28,556 nt of DNA, taken from positions 1 through 28,556 of the IMG/VR virus record IMGVR_UViG_3300024059_000023. The stretch is one strand, 5' to 3'. This DNA comes from a virus. The notes beneath the pieces were generated by a model. That model worked only from the letters and a program-made list of their open reading frames with translations, ran no database searches and was not told where the DNA came from. The first letter of the stretch is position 1. Every line of letters starts with the position of its first letter. Position numbers and translations under genes: made by a program. Below, one piece after another: positions 26,400 through 28,556 of the stretch.

Positions 26400-26843
26400 A
26401 TGACACAACAAGAATTGATTCACGAAATAGCTGACTGCTTTGAAACTATGCCGACACATATTAGACTAAGGACTAGGAACTATGATGAAGTTTTTATCAG
26501 GTGGTTGTATATTGTAATAGCTAGAAAGTACCTGAACATAGAAGCCAGTAGAATAATTCGGTTTCTAGACCTAGCGAACCACAGCTCTGTTGGATATGCA
26601 CTGAAGCATTGGGAATCAAAAAGTATTTACGTAAAAGACTGCGACCTAAAAATGAATAAGCTAGTTGGAAGACTTCTTATGAATCATGGGGTTGACATTA
26701 CTGATCTTAACAACAAGAATGTTACCGTCATAAACCTAGATGGATACGAGAAGGTCAGAAAGAATACCGTACTCAAAGATGGGTATAGGTACATCAAGAT
26801 AAACGACACATTATTTCAAAGCTGTGTCGAAAATGACAAATAA
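26400..26843 (+). CDS. DnaA domain-IV-like protein
   Basis: 147 residues. RTRNYDEVFIRWLYIVIARKYLNIEASRIIRFLDLANHSSVGYALKHWESK (24-74) again fits DnaA domain IV, with NHSSVGYAL at the signature helix. The rest (75-147) is mixed, ending KINDTLFQSCVENDK. N-terminus MTQQELIHEIAD resembles MTKQELIDRLVA of the homologue at 13521, so the two may be related duplicates. The last codons contain one arm of the TGTCGAAAATG repeat. A regulator or origin-binding role for the primase unit is possible. Confidence 0.7.
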   Translation: MTQQELIHEIADCFETMPTHIRLRTRNYDEVFIRWLYIVIARKYLNIEASRIIRFLDLANHSSVGYALKHWESKSIYVKDCDLKMNKLVGRLLMNHGVDITDLNNKNVTVINLDGYEKVRKNTVLKDGYRYIKINDTLFQSCVENDK

Positions 26844-26926
26844 AGTTTGCTTTACTTATAGATAGTATATATATTGCAGACTCTTTTTTTTTAAAATCTA
26901 ATATAAAGTCGACATTTTCGACATCT
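26825..26926. repeat. TGTCGAAAATG inverted-repeat module before primase
   Basis: TGTCGAAAATGACAA (26825-26839) faces CGACATTTTCGACATCT (26910-26926). The 11-bp arms TGTCGAAAATG/CATTTTCGACA match exactly, and a T-run lies between. The same arrangement, with one mismatch, is at 15001-15114. It ends 18 bases before the primase ATG. Confidence 0.85.
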
Positions 26927-26943
26927 AACTGATAATCAATACA

Positions 26944-28556
26944 ATGAATAACATAATAACGGCATTCAAGAATATAAAGGATACGAACCAACCATTTCAC
27001 AAGCCATTAAGCGAGGTGTTGAAGCGTATAAAAGACGGTGTATCACGAGAGCTTGTGAATAAAATCAGGTTTGAGGATGACAAGACTGCTCGTAATCTAT
27101 TGAAGCAGGATCTACCATCGATTTGTTTTTCAGGAAAGTTTAGAAAGAGGAAAGACGATGAGCTGATTGAGCATAGTGGCTTAATCTGTTTGGACTTTGA
27201 TGGGTACGAGACAACTACCGATATGGTTGAGGCTAAGAAGATGCTGTCCAAGGATAAGTATTCACTAGCGGTATTCGTTTCTCCATCGGGCAAAGGGTTG
27301 AAGGTGATCGTGAAGATACCTAAAGATCCAGACAATCACCAGAATTATTTTAACTCACTGAAGGAGCATTACAATTCTGATAAGTTCGATCCGACCAGTA
27401 AAAATATTAGTCGTGTGTGCTACGAGTCTTATGATCCAGAAATTTATATAAATGAAGATTCATCTGAGTGGACATATCTAGGTCAGAAGGAATACAAGGA
27501 GATTGTTAGGAATAGAGATTCAGTAACGGTTCCTATCACGGATGACTCAAAGGTTGTTGAGATCCTTCTTCGTTGGTGGACCAAAGAGTACCCAATGTCT
27601 GAGGGTTCGAGAAATGAAAACGCTTATGTACTGGCTTCAGCACTAAACGACTACGGTGTATCGAAGGAGAACGCTATGAATGTTCTGCTACAATACCAAG
27701 AAAAAAGTTTTCCTCAATCTGAAATAAGAGCTACTGTTAATTCAGCGTACTCTAGGTCAGAGAATTTTAACACGAAGTACTTTGAAGACGAAGAGCGATT
27801 GAACAACCTTCGATCAGACATGAGAGGTGGAGCTTCTAGGAATGATATCAACCAGCAACTCAAAGGAATGAACATCGATGAGTCAATGGCTGATCAGATA
27901 TCAGACAAGCTAGAGCGAGAAGTTTCTGGAGATAAGTTTTGGAAGAAGTCGGACAAGGGTGTGGTGAAAATCATACACATATCTTTCAAACGATTCCTTG
28001 AGAAGCATGGGTTCTTTAAGTATAACCCTGAAGGCTCGAAGAGTTATGTATTCGTGAGGGTGGTAAACAACTTAATAGACCACACGACAGAGAAGGATAT
28101 CAAGACGTTTGTTTTGGATTACCTTTTGGAGGTAGGTGACGACAGTGTGTACAACTACTTTGCTGAGAAGACAAAATACTTTAAGGAGGATTTCTTAACC
28201 TTCCTAGCAAGTGTTAACGTACACTTTGTGGATGACGAAAAGGATACTGGGTATATATACTTCAAAAATGTAGCGGTCAAGATTACTCCTAAAAAAATCT
28301 ACGAGATAGATTACATAGACCTTGGTGGATATGTTTGGAGAGATCATGTAATGGATAGAGATTTCAAGTTACTGAAAGATCGTGAATGCGACTTCAAGAA
28401 GTTTATCAGTAATGTATGCTTCTCGGATGAGAAGAGAACCAAAAGCATGGAGTCTACTATTGGGTATCTCTTGCATGGATACAAGCCACCTAGCCAGTGT
28501 CCGTCAGTGATACTTAACGATGAAGTTATTAGTGACAATCCTGAAGGTGGTACTGG
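26944..28556 (+). CDS. Primase-helicase, VirE-N/BT4734 type, cut by right edge
   Basis: At least 537 residues; the end lies outside the window. The N-terminal domain is a BT4734-like archaeo-eukaryotic primase: HSGLICLDFDGYET (about 77-90, metal-binding Asp pair) and AVFVSPSGKGLKVIVKIP (about 111-128). A helical linker follows (VEILLRWWTKEYPMSEGSRNENAYVLASALNDYGV). The C-terminal part leads into a D5/SF3-like helicase; the last residues read SVILNDEVISDNPEGGT, just short of the expected Walker A. It makes primers and unwinds phage DNA. Start is the ATG at 26944, directly after the TGTCGAAAATG module, so that module may control it. Confidence 0.85.
   Translation, partial: MNNIITAFKNIKDTNQPFHKPLSEVLKRIKDGVSRELVNKIRFEDDKTARNLLKQDLPSICFSGKFRKRKDDELIEHSGLICLDFDGYETTTDMVEAKKMLSKDKYSLAVFVSPSGKGLKVIVKIPKDPDNHQNYFNSLKEHYNSDKFDPTSKNISRVCYESYDPEIYINEDSSEWTYLGQKEYKEIVRNRDSVTVPITDDSKVVEILLRWWTKEYPMSEGSRNENAYVLASALNDYGVSKENAMNVLLQYQEKSFPQSEIRATVNSAYSRSENFNTKYFEDEERLNNLRSDMRGGASRNDINQQLKGMNIDESMADQISDKLEREVSGDKFWKKSDKGVVKIIHISFKRFLEKHGFFKYNPEGSKSYVFVRVVNNLIDHTTEKDIKTFVLDYLLEVGDDSVYNYFAEKTKYFKEDFLTFLASVNVHFVDDEKDTGYIYFKNVAVKITPKKIYEIDYIDLGGYVWRDHVMDRDFKLLKDRECDFKKFISNVCFSDEKRTKSMESTIGYLLHGYKPPSQCPSVILNDEVISDNPEGGT

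Noticed and set aside
26997-27335. Minus-strand 112-codon frame inside the primase gene
   Set aside because: Shadow of a well-supported primase frame with conserved motifs; no leader or promoter.
1-28556. Prophage or integrative element with attachment sites
   Set aside because: No integrase, excisionase, att-like repeat or host core gene is visible in the window; a lytic lifestyle cannot be proved either.

Overview
The window reads as part of the genome of a tailed double-stranded DNA phage (Caudoviricetes) that infects a member of the Bacteroidota. Three things support this. First, there is a large-terminase gene, a set of virion and tail-fibre type proteins, a lysis cassette and a phage replication/recombination block. 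Second, several promoters have the Bacteroidota layout (TTTG or TTG, 19-20 bp, TAnnTTTG), and genes are preceded by A-rich leaders rather than strong Shine-Dalgarno sites. Third, the primase belongs to the VirE-N/BT4734 type common in Bacteroidota elements. No integrase, attachment site or rRNA was seen. The DNA is A+T-rich and densely packed, with many ATGA/TAATG overlaps.

Layout. Bases 1-14851 are read leftward (minus strand), with one exception. From right to left they hold small early/middle genes (14851-10805: DnaA domain-IV-like protein, DUF3310 protein, metallophosphoesterase and others), two tRNAs (Met-CAT, Arg-TCT), a GroEL chaperonin with its own terminator, a lysis cassette (amidase, holin, candidate one-piece spanin) followed by a GroES co-chaperonin, then virion genes (spike-base-like protein, tail-fibre-like proteins, holin-like protein, a double GroES-like protein) and the large terminase, cut by the left edge. 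The lone rightward gene here (6416-6910) is a probable winged-helix regulator. Bases 14852-16413 are a 1.56-kb noncoding divergent spacer. It contains clustered TGTCGA/TCGACA dyads, a 24-T tract, iteron-like repeats, TTTRAAC motifs, a good Bacteroidota promoter and a strongly structured RNA leader.

Bases 16414-28556 are read rightward. The first part (16414-20707) is a string of small unknown genes separated by hairpin-plus-leader modules. Three of these hairpins share one architecture with compensatory base changes (outer stem, CGA/TCG stem, GNRA-type loop). Next comes a more A+T-rich accessory block (20785-23513) with an ASCH protein, a 3D-domain exported protein, a Mom-like DNA-modification protein flanked by an 18-bp inverted repeat, and tiny overlapping genes. 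After a promoter at 23546-23576 comes the replication/recombination block: conserved recombination-associated protein, YqaJ-like nuclease, DnaA domain-IV-like protein, SSB-like protein, another DnaA-IV-like protein, and a primase-helicase cut by the right edge.

Working together: the divergent spacer probably drives early rightward and leftward transcription. The rightward block copies and recombines the genome. The leftward block supplies tRNAs, a phage-specific folding machine for virion proteins, the virion itself, packaging and lysis. The strongest unexplained signals are the repeated GNRA hairpins, the structured leader at 16172-16383, the duplicated TGTCGAAAATG inverted-repeat module found both in the spacer and just before the primase, and the modular micro-gene cassettes.
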